This document shows positions 10,239-18,987 of a DNA stretch of 64,000 nucleotides, in pieces (position 1 is the stretch's first letter; each line of letters starts with the position of its first letter). Location of the stretch: contig NZ_JARUBP010000001.1 of assembly GCF_029626225.1 (NCBI RefSeq), positions 4,712,001 through 4,776,000 on the forward strand, given 5' to 3'. Source of the stretch: Asanoa sp. WMMD1127 (GTDB lineage Bacteria > Actinomycetota > Actinomycetes > Mycobacteriales > Micromonosporaceae). The translations under genes were made by a program, and so were the position numbers. The notes below the pieces were generated by a model. It saw nothing but the letters and a program-made list of their open reading frames with translations, ran no database searches and had not been told where the DNA came from.

Positions 10239-11555
10239 TCAGCCGGATCGGGTGACGCACAGCCGTTCGGGGACGGTCCACCACTGGTCCGGGCGGTCGA
10301 TGACGGGGGCGGTCGGGCCGTCCTCCAGGACGCGGGCGAGACGCAGCAGGAACGCGGCGATGCCCGCCGCACCCTGCATCCACGCGGTCCCCGGCGGCAG
10401 CAGCGGCGGATCCTGCCGGTGCTCGACGAACCGCCAGCGCGCCCCGTCGCCGTCGCGCACGGCCCGCTCGACCAACGCGTCGGCCATCGTCTCGGCGCCG
10501 CGCAACAGCCGTGCCGCGTACGCTTCGTCGGTCGTGTCCTGGGCGGCGTCCAGCAGGATGTCGCCGACGCCCGCGGTGCCGCAGCAACGCCCGTCGTTGT
10601 CCCAGAAGCCCGGCCGGAGGCGCTGCGGCACGCCCGACGTCAGCACCGAGTGGAGGCAGCGCCGCCGCAGCTCGCCGACCTCGTGGCCGCCGACCTGCTC
10701 GACCCCGGCCCGGGCCAGCGCGGCGAACACCTGCGAGGTGCCGGCCGGGCCGTGGCACCAGTTCCAGGTCACCGGCTCCACCTCGCGCGTCGACCGGGGG
10801 ATGGTGTGCTCCACGACGAACCCGCCGTCGTCGAGGGCCGCGATCCGCACCAGGTGCTCGGCGCCCCGGCGTGCGGCGGCCACGAAGTCGGCCCGGCCGA
10901 GGGCGTGCCCGGCCACCGCGAGCGCCGCGGCCACACCGGCGGTGCCGTGCGAGAAGTTGGGGTTGCTCGAGCGGTAGCCCGGCCACATCCGCCAGTCCAG
11001 GCCGCCGCCTTCGGTCGGCTCGGCCACCCGGAGCAGCGCCTCGCCCCCGGTCGTCATGATCTCGGTGGCCGTGTCGCCCCCGGCCCAGGCGGCGGTCAGG
11101 ACCACCCCGGCGCTGCCGGAGACGACGTCCGTGACGGGGCCGTGCGACTGCTCCCGCATGGCGGGCGCCGGTTCCCAACCCGCGGGGGTACGCAGCTCCG
11201 CGAGCCGCGCCATGGCCGGCCGCTCCCGGCCCCGGTCCAGCAGGCGTAGGGCCGTCACGTCACCGCCGAGGCCGTCGTACAGGGAGGGGTCGACGCGGTC
11301 CGATCTCGCGAGCCGGTCGACGATGGCCGCCCGCAGGGCCTGCTCCCCGTCGTCGAGCGCGCGCGTGCGGGTGAGCTCGACGAGCACGGGCGCGAGCCCG
11401 GCGATGCCCGCGTAGAGGGAGTCGCGGTCCTCGGCGGGTCGCGCCGGTTCGCCGTCGACGACCTCGGGGAGCCACGGCCCGTCCTTGTCCCGGACCTGGC
11501 GACGGACCCAGGCCCAGCCGGCCTCACCCAGCTCGCGATACGTCTCACCAGACAC
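10239..11555 (-). CDS. Orphan LanC-like protein
   Basis: 438 residues with the (alpha/alpha)6-barrel signatures of the lanthionine synthetase C-like family: FSHGTAGV, NWCHGPAG (Cys267) and DGRCCGTAGVGD (Cys324, Cys325), with further GxxG turns. LanC cyclases bind zinc through two Cys and one His; here a second Cys follows where His is expected. No LanB dehydratase, precursor peptide or exporter is next to it. It may be an enzyme acting on Cys-containing substrates or a relic; true lanthipeptide cyclisation is not supported by context. It is convergent with the DivIVA gene, 10 bp apart. Confidence 0.8.
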   Translation of the reverse strand: MSGETYRELGEAGWAWVRRQVRDKDGPWLPEVVDGEPARPAEDRDSLYAGIAGLAPVLVELTRTRALDDGEQALRAAIVDRLARSDRVDPSLYDGLGGDVTALRLLDRGRERPAMARLAELRTPAGWEPAPAMREQSHGPVTDVVSGSAGVVLTAAWAGGDTATEIMTTGGEALLRVAEPTEGGGLDWRMWPGYRSSNPNFSHGTAGVAAALAVAGHALGRADFVAAARRGAEHLVRIAALDDGGFVVEHTIPRSTREVEPVTWNWCHGPAGTSQVFAALARAGVEQVGGHEVGELRRRCLHSVLTSGVPQRLRPGFWDNDGRCCGTAGVGDILLDAAQDTTDEAYAARLLRGAETMADALVERAVRDGDGARWRFVEHRQDPPLLPPGTAWMQGAAGIAAFLLRLARVLEDGPTAPVIDRPDQWWTVPERLCVTRSG

Positions 11556-11564
11556 GCCGCCAAC

Positions 11565-11948
11565 CTAGCGGGGTGTCCCGAGGCGTCGCGTCAGGGTCGG
11601 GATCATCACCGCCGCGGCGACGAGGTGGAGCCCGAGGAGGGTCGCGACGGTGGCGGTGTCCGCTCCGGAGAGGAAGGGCGGGACCAGCGAGATCGCGGTC
11701 AGCGACGCCGCCGTCCAGGCGAACCGCTCGGCGGGGCGGGCGCTCCACCGGCGCAGGGCGACGGCGATGGCGACACCGACGAGCGAGAAGAAGCCGGTCA
11801 CCACGGCGAACCCGGGCAGCGGGATGGTCTCACCGCCGTCGGGGATCTGGAAGTCGACCCCGGCGGCCCTGGCGATGGCGGCGGCGAGCGTGGTGGCCAC
11901 CATCGCCGCGAGCGTGGCGACGATGCCGGTGGCGGCGAGCCTACGCAT
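11565..11948 (-). CDS. DUF6069-type membrane protein
   Basis: 127 residues with four hydrophobic helices and an extracellular-type loop (AAGVDFQIPDGGETIPLPGF) between the first two, as in the actinobacterial DUF6069 family. Function is unknown. Its ATG lies inside the last codons of the ECF sigma factor gene (8-bp overlap), so it is almost certainly translated from the same mRNA and may act with that factor; whether it serves as an anti-sigma factor is speculation. Confidence 0.75.
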   Translation of the reverse strand: MRRLAATGIVATLAAMVATTLAAAIARAAGVDFQIPDGGETIPLPGFAVVTGFFSLVGVAIAVALRRWSARPAERFAWTAASLTAISLVPPFLSGADTATVATLLGLHLVAAAVMIPTLTRRLGTPR

Positions 11949-12906
11949 GCAGCCGCTCCGGCAGGTCGAGCCGCGCGAACTGGTCGGCGTCGAACGTGAC
12001 GATCTCGGTGATCGCTCCGCCGGTGACGCGCAGGACGTCGAGCGTCAGCGGCAGGTAGGCGCCCTCCTGCGGCCGCCAGTGATAGAACGCGACGGCCGGC
12101 TGCCGGTTCACCGACGTGGGAATGGCGCGCAGGCCCGTCATGCCCGGGAAGCCGCTCTCGACCCAGTCGCCGATCACGGCGTCGCGGCCGATGTGCAGGC
12201 CCGGCGTGGGTGGCATCGAGCAACGGACGTCGTCCCGCAGGAGCGCGGTGAGCGCGTCGATGTCCGCGGCCACGCTGGCCTCGGTGAAGCGCCGCACGAG
12301 CTCGCGTGTCGCGGCGTCCTCCTCCTCGGCGCCGGTCCAGTCCTGCCGCTCGGCGGGCAGGTGCTCCCGCATTCCGGCGCGGGCCCGCTGCAGCGCGCTG
12401 TTGACGGAGTTGACGGAGTCACCGAGGAGCTCAGCGACCTCCTTCGCCGACCAGCCGAGCAGGTCCCGCAGGATCAGCACGGCCCGCGGGCGCGGTGCGA
12501 GGTGCTGGACCGCGACGACGTACGCCAACTCGATCGTCTCCCGCGCGACGGCCAGGGTCTCGGGCTCGTCCGCGTCGCGCGCGGGCAGCTCGTCGAGCAG
12601 CCGATCCGGATAGGGCTGCAACCACCGCACCTCGCCGCCGCTCGCGGGCTCGGGTCGGCACGTGGCGAGCAGGTCGAGGCAGGCGTTGGTGGCGATCCGA
12701 TAGAGCCAGGCCCGGAACGTCGACCGCCCCTCGAACGTCTCCCGCCGCCGCCAGGCCCGGAGGAACGTCTCCTGCACGGTGTCCTCGGCGTCCTCGAACG
12801 AGCCCAGCATCCGGTAGCAGTGCACGTGCAACTCCCGCCGGTGCCGCTCCGCCAGCCCGACGAACGCCGGCTCGTCGATCTCGCGCAGCCGCGTGTCCGT
12901 ACCCAT
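11941..12906 (-). CDS. ECF RNA polymerase sigma factor, SigG-like with C-terminal SnoaL domain
   Basis: 321 residues. Region 2 (ELHVHCYRMLGSFEDAEDTVQETF, then FRAWLYRIATNACLD) and region 4 (HLAPRPRAVLILRDLLGWSA, VAELLGDSVNSVNSALQRARA) are intact. About 120 C-terminal residues form a SnoaL/NTF2-like domain (RRFTEASVAADIDALTALL). This architecture matches SigG-type factors (TIGR02960-like), in which the extra domain is thought to tune activity in place of a classical anti-sigma factor. ATG 12906 begins the conserved part. The DUF6069 gene overlaps its end. Confidence 0.88.
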   Translation of the reverse strand: MGTDTRLREIDEPAFVGLAERHRRELHVHCYRMLGSFEDAEDTVQETFLRAWRRRETFEGRSTFRAWLYRIATNACLDLLATCRPEPASGGEVRWLQPYPDRLLDELPARDADEPETLAVARETIELAYVVAVQHLAPRPRAVLILRDLLGWSAKEVAELLGDSVNSVNSALQRARAGMREHLPAERQDWTGAEEEDAATRELVRRFTEASVAADIDALTALLRDDVRCSMPPTPGLHIGRDAVIGDWVESGFPGMTGLRAIPTSVNRQPAVAFYHWRPQEGAYLPLTLDVLRVTGGAITEIVTFDADQFARLDLPERLHA

Positions 12907-13023
12907 CACGTCATCCTTCCGCCTCGTCGTCTCCCGTCTTAGGTGTGACGGGTGCGAGCACGAAAACTCATCACCGCCGCCGCCCCGGTTGGCCTTTACG
13001 ATCTTCTCGCCGACTAGGAGGGC

Positions 13024-13584
13024 GTGTTGAGCGGTCAGTTGACGAAGCGCCTCGCGCTGATGGCGGCGTTGCTCGTGGTGGGTTCGGCGATAACCGTCTC
13101 CACGATGTTCGGGCCGAACGACGTCGCTCGGCGGGGGAGCGCGATCCGGGAGACGGACCCGGGCACCATCTCGGTGCGGAACCCGCGCGTCGGCGACGTC
13201 GTGATGTTCCACATGGACATGCCAGACATCAAAGACGGCAAGGCCATCCGTGTCACCGAGGTCGCCGCGCCCGACAACGACTTGAAGCTTCTCGGCGCAC
13301 GCGTCTATCACCGGCGGGACTTCGGCGGCGCCGCTCTGCTCGGCTGGCAGACCAGCAACGGCGGCGACCAGGATCCCCACCAACAGCCCTCGACTGACCT
13401 GGTGGGCGCCACCCTCAGCGGCAAGCGGAATCCGGAGCGCTTCGTGCTGTTCGAATTCACCGTCGGCGCTGCCGGCAACCATGCGATCGAAAGGATCGAC
13501 ATCCGGTACGAGTCGGCGTCCACCACGTACCAGCAGAGCCTCAAGGTTTCCTTCGAGGTTCGCGACGCGTTGCCTGACAGCTAA
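13024..13584 (+). CDS. Uncharacterised exported or membrane-anchored protein
   Basis: 186 residues. One hydrophobic N-terminal segment (LALMAALLVVGSAITVSTMF) follows a short basic stretch (LTKR), so it is a signal anchor or signal peptide without a lipobox. The remaining 150 residues look like a soluble beta-rich domain. AGGAGG precedes GTG 13024 by two bases and TTG 13027 by five; TTG has the better spacing, so the true start may be 13027. I recognise no family. Its stop overlaps the convergent gene end by four bases. Confidence 0.6.
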   Translation: MLSGQLTKRLALMAALLVVGSAITVSTMFGPNDVARRGSAIRETDPGTISVRNPRVGDVVMFHMDMPDIKDGKAIRVTEVAAPDNDLKLLGARVYHRRDFGGAALLGWQTSNGGDQDPHQQPSTDLVGATLSGKRNPERFVLFEFTVGAAGNHAIERIDIRYESASTTYQQSLKVSFEVRDALPDS

Positions 13585-14540
13585 GCGCGGTTGGCGTACG
13601 CCGCCTTTCGGGCTTCGGTGAAGGCCTTGACCGGGTCGCCGAGGTATCGCCAGGTCCACCCGCCGACCTGGTCCCCGAGCAGGTCGAAGACCCGCGCGGC
13701 GGCGTCGAGCTCGCCGGCCATCCGCAGCCCCATCGCGAAGGCGTTCGTGCGGGGCACCCAGCCGAAGTCGGGCGTGAAGGCCGGATGGAGGACCGACCTT
13801 TGCGCCGCGGCCAGGATCTCGGCGCGCACCTCGGGCGAGCGGAGGTAGGCGTCGTCCTCGCCCCGCGGCAGCGACAGCCACTTCTCGAGGTGGGCGATCA
13901 CGACTAGCTCCGGCAACAGGCTGCCGTCGGGCGCCTGCGCGGTGGCCTCCCGGGCCAACGCGAACATCTGCTCGTGGCTGCCGAACCACTTGGCGCACAG
14001 GTACTGCAACCGGTGCTCGTGCGCGACCACGTGGCCGGGGTGTCGCTTCACCACCTCGTCGAACCGGGCCTGGGCCTCCTCCGCGGCGACCTGGCGCCCC
14101 CGCGACGACATGACCAGCCAGGTCCAGCCGGCCACCTCGTCCGGATCGCGCGCGACCACCTCGTCCAGCAGGTCCTCCGCGATGCGCAGCCGGCGGAAGA
14201 ACGCGCGGAACTGCTCGTCCTTGGTGCGATCGGCGCCCTGGGCGCCCCGGGCCGCCCAGGCCCAGTAGACCGCGTGGCTGCCCCGCACCAGCAGCGGAAG
14301 CGTCGACCCGGGCTCGGCCTGCGCCCATTCGCCGATCCAGTCCTGCACACCGTCGACGTCGCCCGCGATCTCCAGCAGGTAGGCCCGCGTATCCGGATCC
14401 GTCGCGGCGGCGAGGATGTCGCGGGTCGCCTGCCAGTCCCGGGCGCCGAGCGCGTCGATGAGCGCCCGCGCCCGCGGATCACCCTGCGCCGGATCGATGA
14501 CGAGCCCGGCCTGCTGCCGACGCTTGCCGAACGGCCACAT
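13581..14540 (-). CDS. Uncharacterised TPR-like cytoplasmic protein
   Basis: 319 residues from ATG 14540, which has GGAGG nine bases upstream; an in-frame GTG at 14549 touches that site and is less likely. The sequence is almost all helical with repeated helix pairs resembling degenerate tetratricopeptide repeats (ARFDEVVKRHPGHVVAHEHR, ELDAAARVFDLLGDQVGGWT). Tryptophans are abundant. There is no signal peptide. It resembles actinobacterial proteins of unknown function; a protein-protein interaction role is inferred from fold alone. Confidence 0.65.
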   Translation of the reverse strand: MWPFGKRRQQAGLVIDPAQGDPRARALIDALGARDWQATRDILAAATDPDTRAYLLEIAGDVDGVQDWIGEWAQAEPGSTLPLLVRGSHAVYWAWAARGAQGADRTKDEQFRAFFRRLRIAEDLLDEVVARDPDEVAGWTWLVMSSRGRQVAAEEAQARFDEVVKRHPGHVVAHEHRLQYLCAKWFGSHEQMFALAREATAQAPDGSLLPELVVIAHLEKWLSLPRGEDDAYLRSPEVRAEILAAAQRSVLHPAFTPDFGWVPRTNAFAMGLRMAGELDAAARVFDLLGDQVGGWTWRYLGDPVKAFTEARKAAYANRA

Positions 14541-14614
14541 CTGGACCACCCTCCCCGTTTCAGGCGCGTGAGTCTACGGCTGCGCCCGAGCCCTTGGGGG
14601 GCACGGTCAAAGGG

Positions 14615-15826
14615 TCAGCCGGGCGGGTCCACGTCGCTGGCGGGCCGCATGGCCGGTGACGGGTAGACGGTGAAGACACGCTGGCCGTCCAGCCAGGCGG
14701 TGAGACGCCGGGCTTCGGCAAGCAGCGCCTCGTGGGCTGTGGCGGGGACGTCCTCGAGCAGGCGCAGCCGCACCGCGCCGGTCGGGTCCTGGACCCATGC
14801 GCCGACCACGCGGCCGTTCACCCAGGCCGTGGTTCCGGCGTTGCCGGCGCTGTCGAAGAGGTGGGGTGCGTGTGGGCCCAGGTAGAACGCGCGTGCCTGC
14901 CAGCCCATGACGGTCGGGTCGAGCAGCGGTAGGAGCGCGACCCATGGCTCGGGCGCGGCGACCGGCTCGAGATCGTCGGCGCGCAGCCAACCGACCGCAC
15001 CGTCGGCGAGGGACACCGGCGAAGCGCCGACGTCGTCGAGGGCCGTCCGCACCACGGACTTGGTGGCGCCGAGCCACCAGGCGATGTCCTCGACCGTGCC
15101 CGGTCCGTAGGACCACAGCCACCGGCCCACCAGCTCCGCGTAGCCCTCGCGCGACGTGAGCGCGCCGGGCACCCGCTGACCCCACCACGCCTGCGTCGTC
15201 GTCCAGGTCGGGCGGCTCGTGTGCCAGGCGCCGGCGTTGCCTGCCCGGGCCACCGCGCCGTCGAGGCTCAGCTGGGTGAGGATTTTGGGAGCGATCGCCA
15301 CCCGTCCGCCCCAGGTCCTGCCCGGCGCCTGTTCCAGGACGCCGCCGGCCTCGGGCACCGACTCGCGGATCTGCTTCGACGACCGCGGCTCGCCGTCGGC
15401 GAGCCGGGCCAGCACCGCCTTCTCCACGGTCGCGAGCCAGGCGGCCCCGTGGGAGGCGCCGTTCGCCGCCCATCGTTCGAGGTCCTTGAGGAGTCGTTTG
15501 CGATGGACCGCGGCCACCCGGGCCGCCGCGCTTCCCCACACCGCCGGCACCAGGTCGCGCGGGAAGACGAACAGCGTCTCGCGCATCGACTGCTGCCTGA
15601 CGAGGGTGCGGGTCTCATACAACGCCCGCTCGACGTCGTCGACGGTGACGCCGTCGACCCGCGCCCAGCACGACAGGTGCACGCTCGGCGGCTCGGTCGC
15701 GTGCAGGCACACCACCGCGCGGGCCGCCTCCTCGGGCGAGCTCACCCTGGCCGACCCCGCGAGTGCGTGCCGCACACCCAGCCGGGCGCGGCGCTCCTCA
15801 TCCGTCACGGTGCGCACGAGCCCCAT
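14615..15826 (-). CDS. Winged-helix DNA-binding protein of the AlkZ/YcaQ-like superfamily
   Basis: 403 residues, full length for the HTH_42 winged-helix family that includes the AlkZ/YcaQ DNA glycosylases acting on crosslinks and bulky lesions. The N-terminus (RARLGVRHALAG, AARAVVCLHATEPPSVHLS) and the C-terminal WVNGRVVGAWVQDP block fit actinobacterial relatives. Catalytic AlkZ enzymes carry a Gln-x-Gln (or Gln-x-Asp) motif where this protein has His-Ala-Thr, so glycosylase activity is doubtful or of another subtype. It is divergent from the hydrolase at 15872. Confidence 0.75.
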   Translation of the reverse strand: MGLVRTVTDEERRARLGVRHALAGSARVSSPEEAARAVVCLHATEPPSVHLSCWARVDGVTVDDVERALYETRTLVRQQSMRETLFVFPRDLVPAVWGSAAARVAAVHRKRLLKDLERWAANGASHGAAWLATVEKAVLARLADGEPRSSKQIRESVPEAGGVLEQAPGRTWGGRVAIAPKILTQLSLDGAVARAGNAGAWHTSRPTWTTTQAWWGQRVPGALTSREGYAELVGRWLWSYGPGTVEDIAWWLGATKSVVRTALDDVGASPVSLADGAVGWLRADDLEPVAAPEPWVALLPLLDPTVMGWQARAFYLGPHAPHLFDSAGNAGTTAWVNGRVVGAWVQDPTGAVRLRLLEDVPATAHEALLAEARRLTAWLDGQRVFTVYPSPAMRPASDVDPPG

Positions 15827-15871
15827 TCTGGCCGACGCGGCAGACTAACCCGCGACGAAGGAGCGGCCGGA

Positions 15872-16726
15872 GTGGACGTCAGGACGGACGACGGGTGTCG
15901 GTTGTGGGTCGAGCGGACCGGTGTCGGGCCGCCGCTGGTGTTCTGTCACGGCGGGCCAGGATTGTGGGACTACTTCGAGCCCGTCGTCGCGCAGCTCGGC
16001 GACGTCGCCACCTGCGTGCGCTGGGACCAGCGCGGCTGTGGCCGGTCGCAGCGCCGCGGCCCCTACACCGTCGCGCGGTCCGTCGCCGACCTCGACGCCG
16101 TGCGTCAGACGCTCGACGAAGACCGGATCGACCTCCTCGGCCATTCCTGGGGCGCCATGCTCGCCCTGCGGTACGCCCTCGCGCATCCCGATCGCGTACG
16201 CCGGCTCGTCTACGTCTCCGGCACCGGCGTCGACCCGGGGGAGACCTGGCGGCCCGCGTTCGCCCGCGCCTTCGCGCAACGCATCGGCGCCGACGGGCCC
16301 CGCTGGCGCGAGCTGCTCGACCGCGACCCGAGGACACCCACCGAAGATCGGGAGTACGCGGTCCTGCAGTGGTCCACCGACTTCGTCGACCCGACCACCG
16401 CCCACCAGCACGCCAGGGAGCTCGGCTGGCTCGGCATCGGCTGGGAGTGCGCGACAGCCATCAACGCCGAGATGCGCCGCTACCTGGACCAGACTGATGT
16501 CCTGACCCTGTGCCGCGGCCTGCGGACACCCACCCTGATCGTCGACGGCGATCACGACCTGCGCCCACGCGCCGCGGTCGACTCGCTGGAGCAGGCCCTC
16601 CCCGACGTGCGCCGGGTTCACCTCGCCGACGCCGGCCACATCCCCTGGGTCGAGGATCCGGACGGCTTCCGCAGAGCCGTCGCCGGCTTCCTGACGGACC
16701 ACACCACATCGAACATCTCAACTTGA
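15872..16726 (+). CDS. Alpha/beta hydrolase, proline iminopeptidase-like (S33)
   Basis: 284 residues. Family S33 marks: oxyanion-hole HGGPG near residue 27, nucleophile elbow GHSWGA, the acid in VDGDHD and the catalytic His in DAGHIPWVEDP. WDQRGCGRS is typical of proline iminopeptidases, which remove N-terminal proline from peptides, though many relatives hydrolyse other esters or amides. GTG 15872 has GAAGGAG eight bases upstream; the open frame reaching further upstream is a mirror of the winged-helix gene. No signal peptide, so cytoplasmic. Confidence 0.82.
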   Translation: MDVRTDDGCRLWVERTGVGPPLVFCHGGPGLWDYFEPVVAQLGDVATCVRWDQRGCGRSQRRGPYTVARSVADLDAVRQTLDEDRIDLLGHSWGAMLALRYALAHPDRVRRLVYVSGTGVDPGETWRPAFARAFAQRIGADGPRWRELLDRDPRTPTEDREYAVLQWSTDFVDPTTAHQHARELGWLGIGWECATAINAEMRRYLDQTDVLTLCRGLRTPTLIVDGDHDLRPRAAVDSLEQALPDVRRVHLADAGHIPWVEDPDGFRRAVAGFLTDHTTSNIST

Positions 16727-16751
16727 AAACGAATGAGTGCAATCGTATGCA
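16723..16751 (+). promoter_or_regulatory. Promoter with overlapping operator before the sugar importer
   Basis: TTGAAA (16723-16728) and TATGCA (16746-16751) are spaced by 17 bp, a good vegetative-type promoter for the importer operon. The -10 region lies inside TGCAATCGTATGCA (16738-16751). Its core GCAATCGTATG (16739-16749) recurs exactly at 22720-22730, just upstream of the lacI-type gene, which marks it as a likely LacI-family operator placed to block RNA polymerase. Confidence 0.6.
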
Positions 16752-16804
16752 GTAGCGGGTAGCGTTCCGAGCCATCCGGACCCCCTCGGCATGGAGGAGG
16801 CGTG

Positions 16805-18118
16805 ATGGTGACCCGTTCCTGGCGGCCCGTCCTGGCCGCCGTGGCGACAGTCGCTCTGGTCGGAGCCTGCGGCTCCGGCGACGAACGCTCCGAAGAGGAA
16901 GTCGTCCAACCCGCCACGACGTCGTGCGCGAGCAGCGGCGAGCTGACCATGTGGGAGCGATCGGGCGGCAACAAGCAGATGGTCGACCTGCTGGTCGAGG
17001 CCTGGAACACGAAGAACCCCGACTGCAGGATCAACCTCACCTACATCCCGCACACGGAGATGGTCGGCAAGATCGCCCAGGGCATCGCCTCCGGCGAGGT
17101 GCCGGACCTGATGGGGATGGACCTGATCTACGCACCGCAGTTCGAGAAGGCGCAGCAGCTCGTCGACCTGACCGACCGGATCAGGAGCTGGCCGGAGCTG
17201 GCCACCGCGAGCAAGGGCCACATGACCGTGGCGACCTTCGAGGACCGGCTCTACGGCGTGCCGCTCTACGCCGACGTCTCCGCGCTGTTCTACAACAAGG
17301 ACCTGTTCGCCCGGGCCGGGCTCGACCCGGAGAAGCCGCCGACCAGCCTCGCCGAGCTGCGGGCGTACGCGGACAAGATCACCGCGCTCGGTGGCGACGT
17401 CAAGGGCTACTACCTGCCCGGCAACTGCGCCGGCTGCAACATCTTCACCGTCGGACCGCTGATGTGGGCCTCCGGCGCGAAGATCGAGGCGACCGACGCC
17501 GGTGACGAGCCGCTCACCGGCGACGGCGTCAAGCAGGTGCTGCAGTTCGCCCGCGACATGGTCCAGGCCGGCAACGTCCACGATGGAGACCGGGCGGAGA
17601 ACGGGGAGACCTTCCACCTCCAGTTCGGCACCGGCAAGGTCGGCATGATGGGCACCGGCAACTTCAACATCACGCTGGCCCGCCAGCAGAACCCCGGCAT
17701 GAAGTTCGGCATCGGGCTGCTGCCTGGTGTCGCGCCGGGCTCGTCGGCCTCGTTCATCGGCGGCGACCTCGTCGTCGTGCCGCGGGGCAGCGAGCGGGTC
17801 GCCGACGCGGTCAACTTCATGAAGTTCCTGCTCTCCGACGAGGTGCAGGTCGAGGTCTACGCGAAGGCGCTCAACCTGACGACGCGTACGGACATGGTGC
17901 GGAACAGGTACTTCGAGGCGGAACCGCTGGTGCAGGACGTGGCGAAGGCGCTCGACGTCGGTCGCACGCCCTACACCCTCACGTTCTTCGAGCAGATCAA
18001 CTCCCCGCAGGGGCCGTGGCTGCAGATGCTGCAGAAGGCCTACTACTCCGACGAGAACCTCGACACCGTGATCGCCGACGCCAAGACGGCCATGAAGGCC
18101 GTCGCGAAACAGGGATGA
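16805..18118 (+). CDS. Sugar ABC importer, extracellular substrate-binding lipoprotein
   Basis: 437 residues, bacterial extracellular solute-binding protein family 1. The signal peptide ends in the lipobox LVGACGSG, so the protein is lipid-anchored outside the membrane. Mature features typical of oligosaccharide-binding members: LTMWERSGGNKQMVDLLVEAWN, FEDRLYGVPLYADVSALFYNKDLFARAGL. GGAGGAGG lies at 16793-16800; GTG 16802, ATG 16805 and GTG 16808 are all possible, and I take the ATG. It is followed by two permease genes with ATGA overlaps. No ATPase is present; such importers usually share a common MsiK-type ATPase. Ligand inferred to be an arabinose-containing sugar from the neighbouring GH127. 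Confidence 0.9.
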   Translation: MVTRSWRPVLAAVATVALVGACGSGDERSEEEVVQPATTSCASSGELTMWERSGGNKQMVDLLVEAWNTKNPDCRINLTYIPHTEMVGKIAQGIASGEVPDLMGMDLIYAPQFEKAQQLVDLTDRIRSWPELATASKGHMTVATFEDRLYGVPLYADVSALFYNKDLFARAGLDPEKPPTSLAELRAYADKITALGGDVKGYYLPGNCAGCNIFTVGPLMWASGAKIEATDAGDEPLTGDGVKQVLQFARDMVQAGNVHDGDRAENGETFHLQFGTGKVGMMGTGNFNITLARQQNPGMKFGIGLLPGVAPGSSASFIGGDLVVVPRGSERVADAVNFMKFLLSDEVQVEVYAKALNLTTRTDMVRNRYFEAEPLVQDVAKALDVGRTPYTLTFFEQINSPQGPWLQMLQKAYYSDENLDTVIADAKTAMKAVAKQG

Positions 18119-18987
18119 GGCGGCGCGACAGCCTGGTCGGGCTGGCGTGGGTCAGCCCGGCCCTGCTGTTCGTGCTGGTGTTCACGGTCTATCCGCTGCT
18201 GCGGATGGCGTGGATGTCGCTGCACAACTGGTCGCTGATCACACCGCCGAGGTGGGTCGGCCTCGACAACTACACGCGCGCGTTCGACGACCGGCAGTTC
18301 TGGGTGTCGTTCGGCTTCACGCTCGAGTACACGCTGATCATCACGCCGATCCTGATCGTCGGCGGCTACCTGCTCGCCCTGCTGACCGCCACCAACACGC
18401 CGGTACGGCGGCTGACCCGCACCGTGGTCTTCACCCCGGTGGTGATCGGCCTGGGCGTGTCCAGCCTGCTGTGGTACTGGCTGTTCAGCACCGACTTCGG
18501 CTTCGTCAACCGGCTGCTGCTGGACGTCGGCGTGATCGACGCTCCGGTGGTCTGGCTCGGCGTCGACGCGGACCGGTCCAACATGGCCATCATCGCCTCG
18601 GTGGTGTGGAAGGTGATCGGCTTCGGCATGGTGCTGTTCGTCGGCGCCATCCAGGCCATCCCGCACGAGATCACCGAGGCCAGCCTCGTCGACGGGGCCG
18701 GCTGGCGGCACCGCGTCACCCGGATCGTCCTGCCGCTGACCCTGCGCACCGTGCTGCTGGTGACCCTGCTGAGCGTCATCGGCTCGCTGCTGGCCTTCGA
18801 CCAGTTCTACATCATGACCGCCGGCCAGCCGCAGAACGAGACGGCGACCTCGGTCTTCTTCGTCTACCTCAACTCGTTCCCCTATCTCAGGCTGGGCTAC
18901 GGCGCGGCCCTGTCGATGGTGCTCGCCCTGACGATCCTCGCGTTCACGGTCGTCCAGCTGCTGCTGACCCGGCGGAGCCACGCATGA
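18115..18987 (+). CDS. Sugar ABC importer permease (MalF type)
   Basis: 290 residues with six transmembrane helices. The EAA loop, which contacts the ATPase, reads EITEASLVDGAGWRHRVTRIVLP. The N-terminal LVFTVYPLLRMAWMSLHNW and the WVGLDNYTRAF stretch are typical of the MalF/LacF class of carbohydrate uptake permeases. ATG 18115 overlaps the stop of the binding-protein gene, and its own stop overlaps the next permease start. Confidence 0.92.
   Translation: MRRRDSLVGLAWVSPALLFVLVFTVYPLLRMAWMSLHNWSLITPPRWVGLDNYTRAFDDRQFWVSFGFTLEYTLIITPILIVGGYLLALLTATNTPVRRLTRTVVFTPVVIGLGVSSLLWYWLFSTDFGFVNRLLLDVGVIDAPVVWLGVDADRSNMAIIASVVWKVIGFGMVLFVGAIQAIPHEITEASLVDGAGWRHRVTRIVLPLTLRTVLLVTLLSVIGSLLAFDQFYIMTAGQPQNETATSVFFVYLNSFPYLRLGYGAALSMVLALTILAFTVVQLLLTRRSHA

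Noticed and set aside
10229-11564. Lanthipeptide biosynthetic cluster around the LanC-like gene
   Set aside because: Neighbours are DivIVA, DUF6069 and a sigma factor; no dehydratase, transporter or Cys/Ser/Thr-rich small peptide was found.
15221-15871. Upstream extension of the proline-iminopeptidase-like frame
   Set aside because: It reads antisense to the winged-helix gene; a good ribosome site and the family start are at GTG 15872.
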